From Symsagittifera roscoffensis (Eukaryota; Xenacoelomorpha; Acoela; Convolutidae): 64,000 nt of DNA. The stretch lies in the NCBI RefSeq assembly GCF_963678635.1, contig NC_087068.1:47133785-47197784 (forward strand), in the 5' to 3' direction. A model generated the notes under the pieces. The model had not been told where the DNA came from and did not search any database. It worked only from the letters and a program-made list of their open reading frames with translations. Of this stretch, positions 44,801 through 53,955 are shown in pieces. The number at the start of each line of letters is the position of its first letter. Position 1 is the first letter of the stretch. Position numbers and translations under genes: made by a program.

Positions 44801-46996
44801 CATGTTTAGTTCAGGTATGATCATGTATCCTGAAGGTGTGAGCATGTTTAATTCAGGTGTGATCATGTATCCTGCAGGTGTGAGCATATTCAGTTCAGGC
44901 ATGGGCTCTTTTCCATTTCCCCCCCCCCCCCTTTTCAAATAAAATAGTGAAAAATCTGTTTAACGTAGTCATAATGCAATGAAATTTGGCGTGGTGAACA
45001 AATCAACAATTCTGAAGAGATTTGTTCTTCATACTTTACAGCGTAACATCACGCATTTAGCCGTAATAACACGTAAAACAAACATAAAACTCGGTATTTT
45101 GAAAGGGGGTGAAACTGGAAAAGTGCCAAGGCATGATCATGCATCCTGCAGGTGTGAGCATATCTTCATTTAGCACACCTGATGCAGGTTTGATGCAGGT
45201 ATGTGCTTGCCGAATATAGACAAGCTGCACATCTGTTACAGACATGAATTTTGTATGATTTTACAATGATCAGATATGATTATGGCCAAAAAGTTCGGGA
45301 ACTGACCCAAGTGCTGGCGAGAGCTACATGTTATGTTATAAAAAAACATGCTGATTAAAGTCTGTATGACTTTTTTTATCAGGAAGAGTCTACAAGTGCT
45401 CTAAAAACTACAGAAATGCATCAACAAAACTAGTACTTATATGAATGCACTTAGGCATACATGCACTTTTGAGTCCAAGTCAAATTTTTTTGTTAAAAAA
45501 CAACAATTTGTTCTTCCCAAGTACAAAAACTGAAATGACCAGAAAAACATGCCTAATTTTTAGTTACGAAAATCGAATTTCCTTTTTAAGTTTTCTGGCT
45601 GACTAAAAAACTACTTATTAATCTTCAGAAAAAAAACTACCACTCGTAAACAGTTTTTAAAAATCATAGAGCTTCAACTTGATTTATATTTTTTCCTCCG
45701 AATCTCGAAAACCAAAAAATGGTCAAACATTTTCAAGCATTTTTCCTTGAGTTCTTTTACACTTTTTCAATCTTCATTTGACTAGCTAAAAAATAGCTAA
45801 AACAGTGTAATGCTCAAAATTGGTCCACAATTGGGCGATTTAGTGGAGTTCGCAAAAGTTATTGAATGATAGCGAATTATGTTTGGAATAGCCCAGATAC
45901 TCAGCATGCCAATCTTCATAACAACCGAAACTATTTTCCAGTTGCTCATTCCCATCGTCAAATTACAAAACAAAGCTGTTGAAAATTGCTAACGCAGCAT
46001 TTTGAATGTAAGAAATGTTGTAAAAATGTGTTCATCTGATGAAGAAAAGTCATTTTAAATAGATTTTCATACATTGAGTGTCAGAAAAAAATCAAAGGGG
46101 GAAACTGTAAAAGAGCCTAGCCTGACTATGTTTAGAACAGTTTCCTAATAAAATATTACAGATGGGGGAAAAAGAAAAAAAGTGCCTGTTTTGTATTATA
46201 AGGGGAGGGGGTTGCAATGATAGGACATTGTCAATTTTTTCATTATGGCGTGCTTCAATGATAACCAGCGCTCCTTGCCTCCAGTGATTGGTCTTCCATT
46301 TTAGGAGTTCCAGGAGGCGACTGGTCAGCACGGGAACAGCGGTGACAACTGGGGCTTGCATGAGAAACTGATGGCCCAGCATGAGTCAGAGGGCACAGTG
46401 CTCAAACTCATCATCTCACTCCTCATCATGATAGTTGTGGGCGCACTTCTTATTGCAATATGTGAGATTTTTTAAAGATTTTGGGGCTCTCAGCTGTTAT
46501 CTTTCTCAGGGAAAACGGAAAAAATCAGACATTTTTTTTTTCAATACTGAGAAAACCTTAAAAATGTACATTTTTGGAACCCGAATAATGGCCAGTAGGG
46601 CTTTCATATCGTACTGGTATTGGCCTGAAGTCTCTAATTTTGTCTGAGTTTATCAAAATCGGACAGAAAGTGGTCGGTACAATAACTGGTTGTCAAATGA
46701 ACATTTGTTGGTGAATCAATAAATGGATTCGCAGTTGGCGATAAAAATTTTTTTGCAATTGGTGATGTAATATCTTCCGGTTTGTGATTTTGGATTAATC
46801 TCAATTTTTAATTTAGCATGAGAATTAATTACTTTATGCAGGCGGAGGCATTTACTGTGTGAACATCTACTACCAGCGCCAGAGCCAGAACTACATGAAG
46901 TTGGGAGGTTATGGAGACGATCATCACTTGGGATCTTCATCCAGCAGTTTTCAGCCATACCAGTTCACTGGCGTCCGAAATGATGGAACAATATAG
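32530..46996 (+). CDS. Cys-rich single-pass membrane protein, 3 exons
   Basis: Predicted 226 residues from exons 32530-32898, 46305-46461 and 46842-46996 (681 nt; phases 0 and 1 both agree). Residues 1-23 are a signal peptide (RSSFLFCILIILSLKLNWA). The ectodomain has a basic stretch, one N-x-T site and 12 cysteines in two similar modules (C-x5-C-x6-CC and C-x8-C-x7-CC), which suggests a small disulfide-bonded fold. A membrane segment lies at about 155-182 (LKLIISLLIMIVVGALLIAI), followed by a 45-residue tail with Tyr, His, Ser-rich and QPYQF stretches. Type I topology inferred. The family is not recognised. An extra exon in the 13.4-kb first intron cannot be excluded, but direct splicing keeps the frame. 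The intron hosts a BEL/Pao element and several MITEs. Confidence 0.72.
32911..33120. mobile_element. MITE family M1, copy E, beside splice donor
   Basis: Starts GGCTCTTTTCCAGTTTCCC and ends GAAACTGGAAAAGAGCC. A perfect 8-bp target duplication GAAAATAT lies at 32903-32910 and 33121-33128. The left duplication lies inside the donor region of exon 1. Confidence 0.85.
33180..33320. repeat. Decayed M1 MITE and poly-C/poly-G tracts
   Basis: C-runs and G-runs bracket GCATTCAGCCATAATAACA, an M1 internal word. The ends are too worn to place. Confidence 0.4.
33622..34060 (+). repeat. BEL/Pao 5' LTR
   Basis: Begins TGTTAATGCTACA and ends CCAGAATA. Contains AATAAA at 33968-33973. An A-box-like TAGCTCAGCG (33697) and a B-box GGTTCGATTC (33739) with a perfect T-arm GTGGG/CTCAC make an internal tRNA-like segment. 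Confidence 0.9.
34064..34083 (+). other. tRNA primer-binding site
   Basis: TGGTGCCGCGACTCGGGA begins 3 nt after the LTR. TGG pairs with the CCA end of a tRNA; which tRNA was not determined. Confidence 0.7.
34134..34440 (+). repeat. 44-bp tandem repeats in BEL/Pao leader
   Basis: About six imperfect copies of a unit containing GAACGACCCCTGCACA and TTGTGCGACCTCAA. The clearest copies start at 34271, 34315 and 34358. Not coding in the element's sense. Confidence 0.75.
35349..35996 (+). CDS. Accessory ORF of BEL/Pao element, WHDVI family
   Basis: Intact 215-residue ORF between the leader and gag, with its own ATG (35349) and stop. Blocks: GLSFNLNANNRQK, LLSNSPK, IIWHDVISNSLSKH, NPLTPESLIKILKEYKNKI, AIIYVHRQNTPNIYGRL, NVTKHLI, then a basic tail (RRPSSRKRKADKQK). 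Short N-terminal hydrophobic stretch, but no clear signal peptide. This is not a standard BEL/Pao component. A decayed relative lies at 5235-5770 inside a Penelope-like element. The conserved W-H-D, the N-rich strand and the Y-x-H/R-R block could be catalytic or nucleic-acid binding, but I do not know the function. Separate from gag by about 200 bp, so it may be expressed from its own start or a spliced RNA. Confidence 0.75.
   Translation: MVFIIAASSLHHSINTLPLTLQKRLDDTFKAVPGLSFNLNANNRQKTVQYLLSNSPKCMIEKNFIIWHDVISNSLSKHRSNNDNPLTPESLIKILKEYKNKISAIIYVHRQNTPNIYGRLVETGILTVNVTKHLIVKRKASNKELIRKLKLIHPPAFLEIKNLRIIRRYFPNLSELINKIKSRRPSSRKRKADKQKISQMTTVEEYLTFVRHYKS
36202..38712 (+). CDS. Gag and start of protease, BEL/Pao
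   Basis: 836 codons from ATG at 36202. The N-terminal part is helical and charged with coiled-coil tendency (about residues 120-230), then a long Ser/Pro/Asn-rich linker, then the capsid-like domain (LPEWKLSSFDGNPLQWPEW onward). Zinc-knuckle region: CLQCNGKHPLWSC and CFQPDHMFRKC; in the second the first cysteine is replaced by Phe. The frame then enters the aspartic protease with the active-site block CDSCCTHS and stops at TAG 38710-38712. Pol continues in the same frame with no other change, so the stop most likely replaced a sense codon. Confidence 0.9.
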   Translation: MELDLGQKLNKIYLARKELETNLFDYHAKITEYISANDRPAKIETYIEKSSICLQKIMEKNDELKSLSMHSNNAAESINQLEFYLGSTTAKHDDVLGLAKNYFQIKHQEDQVATARTPTPSESVRSKKPLSQRSKIASMTSSESRREAALAKIRREEVERQVEAKLRLKKQEIQIQSMKGQLDLDVVVEESRQKLAEATIEEAEYLEDASEICELRRSRSKLAMAVQENQTEEDRTRSWVNTQFPTQEIVQPVAPVQSVNLEPASEFLSFSSIEPPFSRNLTMINNSHPFADYFETTCINSQSVNVPHTSNTSVRLPNPKLNSTYEPQEQLPSTKLYNYNPLMQSSFHHSNIPTSSMPIAQQTFFPSNSANFVYQPLLPTNVGPLNPPTVTFSPNSYYVTQPSNVQPFSSGGTTFYVGDPKTLDAAIYSKPLITPYTNENKQYGPFTSSGSKPITNQDLAEILTLSQKGPLPEWKLSSFDGNPLQWPEWFGQFKSAIDAKVLSDDVKLTYLKTLVSGKAKNAIAEFAYSGVFYKDALKNLERKFGQPQTIVAAHLEKLSNFPPLKMHNSESIISFASCISSLVAVLKSLGYEYDLKSTAVLNQVISKLPPNMKESWSLHSVKKCWRQPTVLDFNEWLRDKAEAHELMRVSQNKSRPEETPKTGFHKPPTKVFAAASKVGKPIYAPCLQCNGKHPLWSCSVFKEKTPTQRGQFSAQNRLFFACFQPDHMFRKCPKARKCTKPGCESTNNVLLHGAEKVFSVRSANKELNNSNNASHSNSNSTAPPKRNKPQTSSSNVAGSSSYKKLTGLLPVLQLEIKSHTDVTTALVMCDSCCTHS
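38713..42336 (+). CDS. Pol: protease, RT, RNase H, integrase (BEL/Pao)
   Basis: Same frame as gag after the TAG; the first ATG is at 38818. RT core includes SADIEGMFMQV, GAKDSPTCANYALRR and NNFYMDDYLG (YMDD at 39922-39933). RNase H: HMFGDSS, PKLELQAALLAS, WTDSTTVLQWL. Integrase: an H..H/C..C zinc-binding region (HPIILDTRHRL, CVCCRK), then the D,D-35-E triad in GVDYFGPF, WSDNGTNF and GGAWERM. The C-terminus is cut at 42336 by the frameshift from the 71-bp duplication. The protease part before 38818 has no in-frame start, so without stop readthrough it would not be made. Confidence 0.92.
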   Translation, partial: VSAGLAQRLNLTGQQLDILVNGFNSTESVPTQQVEVNVFAKFDHHEYSFRVTPFVKDSLSVGSETIDVTILQDRFPHLQPIKPIVYNYSDVEMILGQDVFHAIKPLEYFQGRNQNTPVAVRMPIGWVLSGPLPSPIGVRATTFKCNVEDVALADQVKKWYELESYGTFKQADPRSSADKRAQKILDSTTIHDGSRYIVGMLWAADNIYLPDNFYASLVQLKSLEKRLEKDLNLKTQYASDIRSDVEKGYVVPVSPHDSKNRSDREWYVPHHPVLNPNKPGKVRRVLNGASRFHGNSLNNSLLVGPDLLQNLLFVLMRFREHKYAVSADIEGMFMQVGLLESDQRSLRFLWREDPTSDVSVFQYARHIFGAKDSPTCANYALRRTAVDNQDRYPNAACAVLNNFYMDDYLGSVKNPETALRSSRSLVELLKLGGFNLTKFISNVPSLSSKLNPPKTSANNSKEIITAEINPETASHVLGLKWDHVTDTLVVSRGVNRELKDSVTQRSVLSFVSSVFDPIGLVAPYTVRARLLLKDIWRLSGQQWDDPLPIESYRRFTEWHSGLPVLGQLKIPRCYFDFSVDEVELHMFGDSSLDVFCSVAFLRAQKNACSKCQLAFVFGKARVAPMKMLSIPKLELQAALLASRLKDDIEKALTLSISKVFMWTDSTTVLQWLNSTSKQPVFVANRVAEILESTSIDQWFHVLSGDNPADTGARGITADSLKQSSWVNGPSFLKTSDWPFNPNREVTDKIRLDGPVYDLNEGLQVYSNFPCTAVSTDFAFPWEEYSSFSKIKRLVAYMLRLSPKHRHFRSPDKAIIDPAELVISEEKLLQLSQLESFPAESKQLAAGKYVKTSSRISSYSPFIGPNGLIRSTGRIQRLSATAFETRHPIILDTRHRLIRLFLRFYHIKHEHQSVDYLRSVIHQQFVVLRLRSALRAIETHCVCCRKRKAKTVTPMMSDLPAERLGYRQPPFSNCGVDYFGPFHVTIRRSSEKLWGFLFTCLTTRAIHIELVPSMDTSSCVMAIERFISRRGTPLIIWSDNGTNFVGAEKELLLCIKNWNAEAPLSLVHKGIKWKYNPPSAPHQGGAWERMVRSCKRVFYAILGSRKLTDEILNTTMCLVEGSLNARLLTPVSDDPDSLEALTPNHFLLGQHSLTFPSLRSSENYSHSERYARAQSYANAIWQRWLSEYVPTLNKRVKWHAPPEFGSDG
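42246..42387 (+). repeat. 71-bp tandem duplication in integrase
   Basis: 42246-42316 is repeated at 42317-42387 with one mismatch (GGCATGCTCC/GGCATTCTCC). 71 is not a multiple of 3, so the reading frame shifts and pol ends early. Confidence 0.95.
42337..42605 (+). pseudogene. Displaced C-terminus of pol
   Basis: The open frame 42300-42605 reads TGDMVWLVESTSPRGHYPLA and on to VEDVNAT. This is the integrase C-terminal domain (DUF5641-like) expected after WLSEYVPTLNKR. Its stop lies 16 nt inside the 3' LTR. Cut off from pol by the duplication. Confidence 0.85.
42590..43043 (+). repeat. BEL/Pao 3' LTR
   Basis: Copy of 33622-34060 with 15 extra bases in two short tandem duplications. Same tRNA-like A and B boxes (42665, 42707). 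Confidence 0.9.
43351..43564. mobile_element. MITE family M1, copy B
   Basis: GGCTCTTTTCCAGTTCCCCC ... GGGGGGAACTGGAAAAGAGCC with a perfect 8-bp duplication AATTTTGG on both sides. Confidence 0.88.
43857..44075. mobile_element. MITE family M1, copy C (inverted)
   Basis: The internal sequence is inverted relative to copies A, B and D. Ends GGCTCTTTTCTAG and CTGGAAAAGAGCC. No clear target duplication. Confidence 0.75.
44751..45175. repeat. 42-bp minisatellite interrupted by a MITE
   Basis: About four units containing GTGTGAGCAT, TTCAG and ATGATCATGTWTCCTGCAG. M1 copy D splits the array; the last unit continues at 45128. The period is a multiple of 3, so both strands show open repetitive frames that are not genes. 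Confidence 0.8.
44904..45127. mobile_element. MITE family M1, copy D, inside minisatellite
   Basis: Ends GGCTCTTTTCC and GGAAAAGTGCC; flanks CAGGCATG / AAGGCATG (7 of 8 match). Internal blocks as in copy B. Confidence 0.82.
45176..46304. other. Intron sequence, one MITE relic
   Basis: AT-rich. About 46000-46118 resembles the right half of copy E (AAAGTCATTTTAAAT, GTGTCAGAAAAAA) and ends AAACTGTAAAAGAGCC. Nothing else recognised. Confidence 0.45.
46305..46461 (+). CDS. Cys-rich membrane protein, exon 2 (TM)
   Basis: Follows CATTTTAG; juxtamembrane stalk EFQEATGQHGNSGDNW and the membrane segment; ends GCAATAT|GTGAGA, phase 1. Confidence 0.78.
46842..46996 (+). CDS. Cys-rich membrane protein, exon 3 (tail)
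   Basis: Follows TATGCAG; completes the membrane segment (CGGGIYCV) and encodes the cytoplasmic tail ending FTGVRNDGTI, TAG at 46994-46996. Confidence 0.78.
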
Positions 46997-48354
46997 ACTA
47001 TTTTTTAAAAATTTGAAAGTTTAAAATGTTGACTCTTTTTTACTTTTCCCCACATGGGGTCTTAAACGATTAAGTTTTTGGCTCACAATATCTGATTGGA
47101 ATGAATATTGGCATGCGGAATAGTTAAGTTATTCAAAATTTATATAGAACTCTTTTCAAACCTTGTAAAACTATACGTTTTACCATTGAATTTTTGCTTT
47201 TGTGACGTCACGGGGAGAAGGGGATAAGAACTAAATTATTTCTTGTTCAAGTTGGTATCAAAGTTCAAACGAAAAAAATTGAGTTTAAGGTCTTATAGAA
47301 ATCAATGAAGAACAATCAAGGTCAAATTTTCAAAGCGATAGACATTGTTGGCGACTAAAATTGAAAATATACTAAAAGAAAATTAGCCGAAACTAGTCCA
47401 AAAAACTCCCGAATAGAGCCTAGGAATAGAAACTTAAAATGAAAAACAAAAACTGATTTTCACGCAATCTTTTAGCTGCAAGCCATGAGTTAGTTACACG
47501 AATGAGAGTAACGTCAAAAACGATACGATTCTTGCTTGCAAGTTTATATTTATTTCTTTATGGGTCTTAGTGATATAAATATCAAGGCTCAATTTTAATC
47601 TAAAGGATGACAAAAAAATATTTTGGTGTTTCATAATTATATGAAAAACGGTTTTAAATTGCCAAAAAACGAGCTTTACTCAATAAAAACACATAGGTCT
47701 GAAATCTTAGGAAAAAATTGAGATGAATTATCCTTAGACAGGCTGGGTTGCCTTCGATAGACCCTCTGCGAAACGCAGAGACCTCAATTGTTGTGATGAA
47801 TATTCTGAAGTGTAAATCTTCTGAGCCCTTACCCGTACCAAGAAAATACTTTCTTTTTGACCTGAAATACTTTTTATCTAATCTAATTTCTGGTTAGAAT
47901 TTTTTTTAAATGTTTGAATTAAGCAGGGATTTTTTTAATCCTAATTCTGATCTGAAATTAGCTAAATCAAGGCTATTTCTAGCTAGAATAAAGTCTCCTG
48001 ATTGAGCTCGATCCCCTGTCTTTCAGTTTTCTAGGTGGATGTGCTAACGACTTTGCTACAGCCCTTGATGGAGATTGATAGTTTTAGCAAAATAACACTT
48101 GTTACAACAAGTGATATTTCATTGCATTGCTACTGTTATTGTGTATACTCGAAGCATGTTTATCTCATTGCGGTTGAGCAGTGAACTGATTTCTGGTTAT
48201 TTCTTTCCAGAAACTGTTTTTTCTAAAATTGTTCTCCAAAATTGTTCTCTACGCCCGAACAAAATTTTTTCTAAAATCGGCGTTTTTAAAGGTATCCGAC
48301 TAAAATTTGAGTCGTTAGAAAACAAGACCAATTATCGAAGAAACCGATTTGAGC
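46997..48354. other. No gene recognised; one tRNA-like relic
   Basis: AT-rich. On the minus strand about 48060-48004 reads TAGCAAAGTCGTTAGCACA and GGATCGAGCTC, a weak A-box/B-box pair. A perfect small hairpin CTCTGCGAAACGCAGAG lies near 47764-47780. Confidence 0.4.
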
Positions 48355-49180
48355 GATAACAGTATAGATTTGTATTTCTTTTCATCATAAACATTGTCTT
48401 GAAACGAGTAGTATGCATAGCGTGTATAGAATAGTGCATAGCAATACTTGATTGCGACCACGTGAACTCCAGGTGCGGTCCTCCATCTTCAATATTTTTC
48501 AGAAAAGTTCTGAATAAAATAATACACCACACAAAAAATGTTCTCACTTTTTTTCACAAGTGGAACAGAAAGAAGTGATAACAGTATAGATTTGTATTTC
48601 TTTTCATCATAAACATAGTCTTGAAACGAGTAGTATGCATAGCGTGCGAAAAATAGTGCATAGCAACACTTGATTGCGACCACTTAGACTCCAGGTGCGG
48701 TCCTCCATCTTCAATATTTTCCCAGAAAAGGTCTGAATAAACAACTACACCACGCAAAAATTGTTCTTTTTTTCACAAGTGGAACAGAAAGAAGTAATTA
48801 TAATTGAGTTTTATAATTATAATTTGAATGTTAATTGTTGGACTGTCAATAGAAAAATTTAAGTGTCAAAATTTAAGTCGTTAGAAAACAAGACCATTTA
48901 ACGAACTAACTGATTCGAGCCACAACAATGTTTTGTGCGCAACAATGATTGATGTTGTGTTTTTTGCATCATAAACATAGTCTTCAAATGAGTAATATGC
49001 TTAGCGTGTATAGAATAGTGCATAGCAATACTTGATTGCGACCACGTAGACTACAGGTGTGGTCCGCCATCTTCAATATTTTTCCAGAATAAAAAACTAC
49101 ACCAGGCAAAAATTGTTCTCACTTTTTTTCACAAGTGGAACAGAACGAAGTGATAACAGTATAGATTTGTATGTCACTTC
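48355..49180. repeat. ~222-bp tandem repeat
   Basis: Three copies (from about 48359, 48581 and 48950) share AACAGTATAGATTTGTAT, CATCATAAACAT, CATAGCAA.ACTTGATTGCG, CCAGGTGCGGTCCTCCATC and TTTTTTTCACAAGTGGAACA. Part of the unit recurs at about 51175-51310 and 51640-51770. Confidence 0.75.
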
Positions 49181-52100
49181 GCTCCAATTATCGGATATAA
49201 AATTGGCAAATTTTAAGGCGCAAACTTTTGAAAATTGAGATCGCACGTTCGATTTTCGGACAAGGCATTGACAGTGCGTGAGGATGAACTCTCAATTGAC
49301 CTCAATCTACGGGTTTATCACAGCTTTTTAGGTTTCGCGCAACAACAGAACATCTTAATTTTGGATGCGAGAAATAATAAAAAATAAGATCGTTCGCCAG
49401 GCTTGATGAACACGTTTACGATTCAGAGAAACCACATTTCTTTTTATCTTGAAAACTCAAATCAATTTTAGAGTTTACACATTAGTTCAGTTTTGCTGAC
49501 GTTAATTTCATGCAATACGATCCACCCTATAAATAAGTTTTCCATATAAAAATATAGGCGTACATACTGAAATGTCAAAAACTGCTTCTAGAGTAAATTA
49601 AAGAAAATTACAAAAAAAAGTTAACGCTAAAACATAAAAAGATTTTGTAAGAAGCAGACAAGGTTTCTCGAGGTATATCAAAGTATTGTGAATGAATTTA
49701 CACATTGTGTTCAATTCCGTTTATGTTAATTTCATGCAATACGATCCACGCCAATAATACGTTTTTCATATAAACCGCAGGCCTATACATTGAAATGTCA
49801 AAAACTGCTTCTAGAGTAGATCAAATGAAATGACAAAAAGTCAACGCTCAAAACATAAAAAAAAGGTTTGGAAGAAGCAGACAATGTTTCTAGAGGTATA
49901 TCAAAATATTGTGGTTGACATTTGCCTTTTTAATTGTGCACATAACGCGAAAGGCTTTATTTGAGAAAGTAGAATGCCAACGATAGAGGGGCCTGCATAG
50001 CTGGTTTTAAATCCTTTCAAGATCCTGCGGATTAAAAAAAGGTTTTTTCAATGCGGACTGTAATTTTAAAAGTCTTGAAACCGAAGTCACTGATATATGG
50101 AATTCAATCCCCAAAAATTAATTAAAAAACTGTTTAAATGTTTTTTAAAGTGAGTCACCTTGTTTAGAATTGAAAATTTCAAATTGTTTTGCTTAAATTT
50201 TGTTTTTGTTGTTTTTTACATGTGTCTAAATTTGTAATTGAAGCATTTTCCAGCAGTTGCGATCACTATTAACAGTGAAACATGACCATGAATTGAAGTA
50301 TAACTGAGTATAATTTAAGTATAATCTAATCGAAGCTTAATTGAATTGGATGAATTTGTGTAGCAAAAACATGACTATTGGTTATACAACTGCGTCAATA
50401 CAACAAGGTCGTAGTTGTTATCAATTATCAGCGTTCTCAAGATATCAAATTCTAGTTCTCAAGATTTGATCATAAAAATTTGATCGCGTTTAAGAGGTTT
50501 TCTTTGACGAGAAGGAAGGAAGTGTTTATCAAACGTTTTTTGACTTATTTTCCCGGGTAGAGGTGCTCTTTGAATGTTTCGAATTTCAAAGCCGACCGAA
50601 CGTCAGTGCTCGACCAAAAACGAATGGTCGAAGCAGGGGTTGGGGTCGAGCATGGTCGAAACATTCCTCGAAAATGGGCAAATATACTGATTGTACCGCG
50701 GTAAAAAATCGGAGTAAATAAATTATTCCAAACTTCAAACTAATGGTTAACATTTTGACTCAAACTGCAAATCCGCATTCCAAAATATGACGAAAAAATT
50801 TAGCTCAAAATTAGTTCATCTCTACAATGCGCTAGAATTTTAATTAAATATAATCGTTTTCATTCTGATTTTAAAAAATATTATAAGAAGTTACCCCAGA
50901 AGCATAAGTTATAACGCTTATGTTTGGATAACTCAAGTTGTTTGAAAGTCGGAATATACTCAAACTCGGTCGAGCACGGTCGAAAAATTTTGCGTGTGTC
51001 GATAACAGAAAAGCACATTTTTTTGGTCGAACAAAGACGAAACATATCTTGCTTGGGTCGAGCACGGTCAGCCAGATTTGTTTCGTTCGAGCCGGTCGAA
51101 ACATATCTTGATCGGGTCGAAGACATTTGTTTCAGTCGAGCACAGTCGAAAAACTCCGGTTTTTGTTAATGACGGTCGACTCCAGGTGCGGTCCTATCTC
51201 TCCAATATTTTTTTCCATAAATGGTCTGAATAAAAATTTACACTACGCAAAAGAATATTCTCACTTCTTTTTTCACAAGTGGAACAGAAAGAAGTGATAA
51301 CGAAATAGTTTTGTAAGTCAGTTCAATCCCAATTGTCGGTCGGGAAATGAGCAAAGCTGTAAGGTGTACACTTTTAGAAATTGAGATTCCTAGTTCGATC
51401 TTCGGGCACGGCATTGACAGTGCATGAGGATGAATTCTAATTTGACCTCAATCTACGAAATTACCACAGCTTGTTAGGTTTCGCTCGACAGAACATCTTA
51501 GTCTTGCTTGCTTGAGTCGAGCACGGTCAATTACATTTGTTTTGGTCGAGCACGTCAAAACCTATCTTGCTCGGGTCGCGAACGTCGAGCACATTTGTTT
51601 CAGTCTAGCACAGTCGAAGCATTCCGAATTTTGGTAATGATGGTCGACTCCAGGTGCGGTCCTCAATATCCAATAACTTTCCAGAAATGGTCTGAAACAA
51701 GAACTAAACCACGCAAAAAATTTTCTCTTTTTTTTTAAAAGTGGAATAGAAAAAAAAGATAGCAATATTGATTTGTAAGTCACTTCACTCCCAATTTTCG
51801 GTTGGGAAATTAAGCTAATTTTAAGGCGCAAATTTTTAGAATTTGAGATCGCACGTTCAATTTTCGGGCAAGGAATTGACAGTGCGTGAGGATGAACTCT
51901 CAATTGACCTCAATCTACGGGTTTACCACAGCTTTTTAGGTTTCCCTCAACAACAGAACATCTTAATTTTGGATGCGAGAAAATAATGAAAAAATAAGAT
52001 TGTTCGCTAGACTTGATGAACACGTTTACGATTCAGAGAAAACACAATTCTTTTTATCTTGAAAACTCAAATCATTTTTTGGAATTTCCGCATTTCTTAA

Positions 52101-53550
52101 TTTTGAATAGGAGGAAGTAATGAAAAAATAAGATCGTTCGCCAGGCTTGATGAATACGTTTACGATTCATAGAAACCACAATTCTTTTGATCTTGAAAAC
52201 TCAAGTCATTTTTAGAATTTACGCATTGTGTTCAATTCCGTTTATGTTAATTTCATGCCATACGATCCACGCCAATAATACGTTTTTCATATAAACCGCA
52301 GGCGTATACATTGAAATGTCAAAAACTGCTTCTAGAGTAAATCAAATGAAATGACAAAAAGTCAACGCTCAAAACATAAAAAAAGGTTTGGAAGAAGCAG
52401 ACAATGTTTCTAGAGGTATATCAAAATATTGTGGTTGGCATTTGCCTTTTTAATTGTGCACATAACGCGAAAGCCTTTATTTGAGAAATTAGAATGCCAG
52501 CGATAGAGGGGCCTGCATTGCCGGTTTTAAATCCGGACTAACAATGCGGACTAAATTTTTAAAAGTCTTGAAACCGAAGTCACTGATATATGGAAGTCAA
52601 TCCCCAAAAGTTAACTGTAAAAGGTTTAAATGTCTTTTAAAGTGAGTCATTTTATGTAGAAATGAAAATTTTTAACTGTTTTGCTTAAATTGTGTTTTTG
52701 TTGTTGTTTGTTTGTGTCTAAATTTTTGAACAAATATTGTAATTGATGCATTTTCTCGGCAATCTGTAAGTTATGAAATCTATTTACAAATCAATATGCT
52801 GCAATAACTATTAAAAATGAAACATGATCATGATTGAGTTGGATGAATTTAAGTATAATTGAGTATAATTCAAGTATAATCTAATCAAAGCCTAATTGAA
52901 TTGGATGAATTTGTGCATCAAAAACATGAGTATAGGTTATACAACTGCGTCAATACAACAAGGCCGTAGTTGATATCAATTATCAGCGTTCTCAAGATAT
53001 CAAAGTCTAGTTCTCAAGATTTGATCATAAAAATTTGATTGCGTTTGAGAGATTTTTTTCTGACGAGAAGGATGGAAGTGTTTATCAAACGTTTTTGAAT
53101 TATTTTCCCGGTTAGATGTGCTCTTTGATTGTTTCGAATTTCAAAGCCGACCGAACGTCAGTGCTCGACTGAAAAACTATGGTCGAAACAGGGGTTGGGG
53201 TCGAGCATGGTCGAAACATACCTCGAGCATGAGCAAAAATACTGATTGTACCGCGGTAATAAATCGGAGTAAAAATCATTTAAACTCAGTCGAGCACGAT
53301 CGAAAAAATTTTGCGTGTTTTGATAAGAAATGAGCACATTTTTTTTCGGTCGAGCACGATCGAATCATATCTTGCTTGGGTCGATCACGGTCAACCCCAT
53401 TTGTGTCGGTCGAGCACGTCAAAACATAACTTGGTCGGGTCGCGCACGGTCGAGCACATTTGTTTTATTCGATTACAGTCGAAACATTCCGAATTTCGGT
53501 CGAGACGGTCGAAACAAAATGTGAGCACCTCGGCCTTCGTAAGATAGAAA
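49180..53550. repeat. ~2.55-kb segmental duplication
   Basis: About 49190-51180 is repeated at about 51770-53540. Anchors: TTGACAGTGCGTGAGGATGA (about 49268 and 51876), ACGATCCACGCCAATAATAC (49741 and 52262) and GCCGACCGAACGTCAGTGCT (50591 and 53146). Each copy ends in a field of GGTCGAGCACGGTCGAAACA-like words (50586-51150 and 53140-53515). No gene found; small open frames in the word fields are repetitive. Confidence 0.75.
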
Positions 53551-53654
53551 AAATTGATTATCCGAAGTCTCTCAAAACACTGCCAAGAACCTCTTTGCCA
53601 AATTTTTGTAAGACTCAGTGTTTTTTGGCTTGCGTGTAGTGCAACCCGCACCGG

Positions 53655-53955
53655 AGTTCCATGGATAATAATCGATTATTTTGAATTTTCGTGGTCTGTC
53701 TCAATAAATTTCGATAATAATCGATTATAATCGATTAAAAATGGATTATAATGAAGCAATTTTTCTAATCAATAAAATCCGAATATAACCGATTATAATG
53801 GATTTTAATGGATTGTGTTTTTACGAAAATAATCGATTATAATGACAATATAATCGATTACGTGGTCTAAATTTGCCACAATAATGGATTATAATGACAA
53901 CATTTTAGACAACTTTTTCCATAATAATCGATTATTATCCAAGGAACTCCGAGGC
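53655..53955. mobile_element. MITE with AATCGATTAT-rich body
   Basis: Terminal inverted repeats of about 27 bp: GAGTTCCATGGATAATAATC at the left and the inverse, with one mismatch, at about 53925-53951. The interior is built of ATAATCGATTATAATGG words. No target duplication recognised. Confidence 0.65.

Noticed and set aside
44723-44942. Repetitive open frames on both strands (for example repeated PELNMLTP)
   Set aside because: Produced by a 42-bp minisatellite whose period is a multiple of three.
50871-51169. Open frames rich in R, S, T and E in the GTCGA word fields
   Set aside because: Arise from repeated words and are open on both strands.
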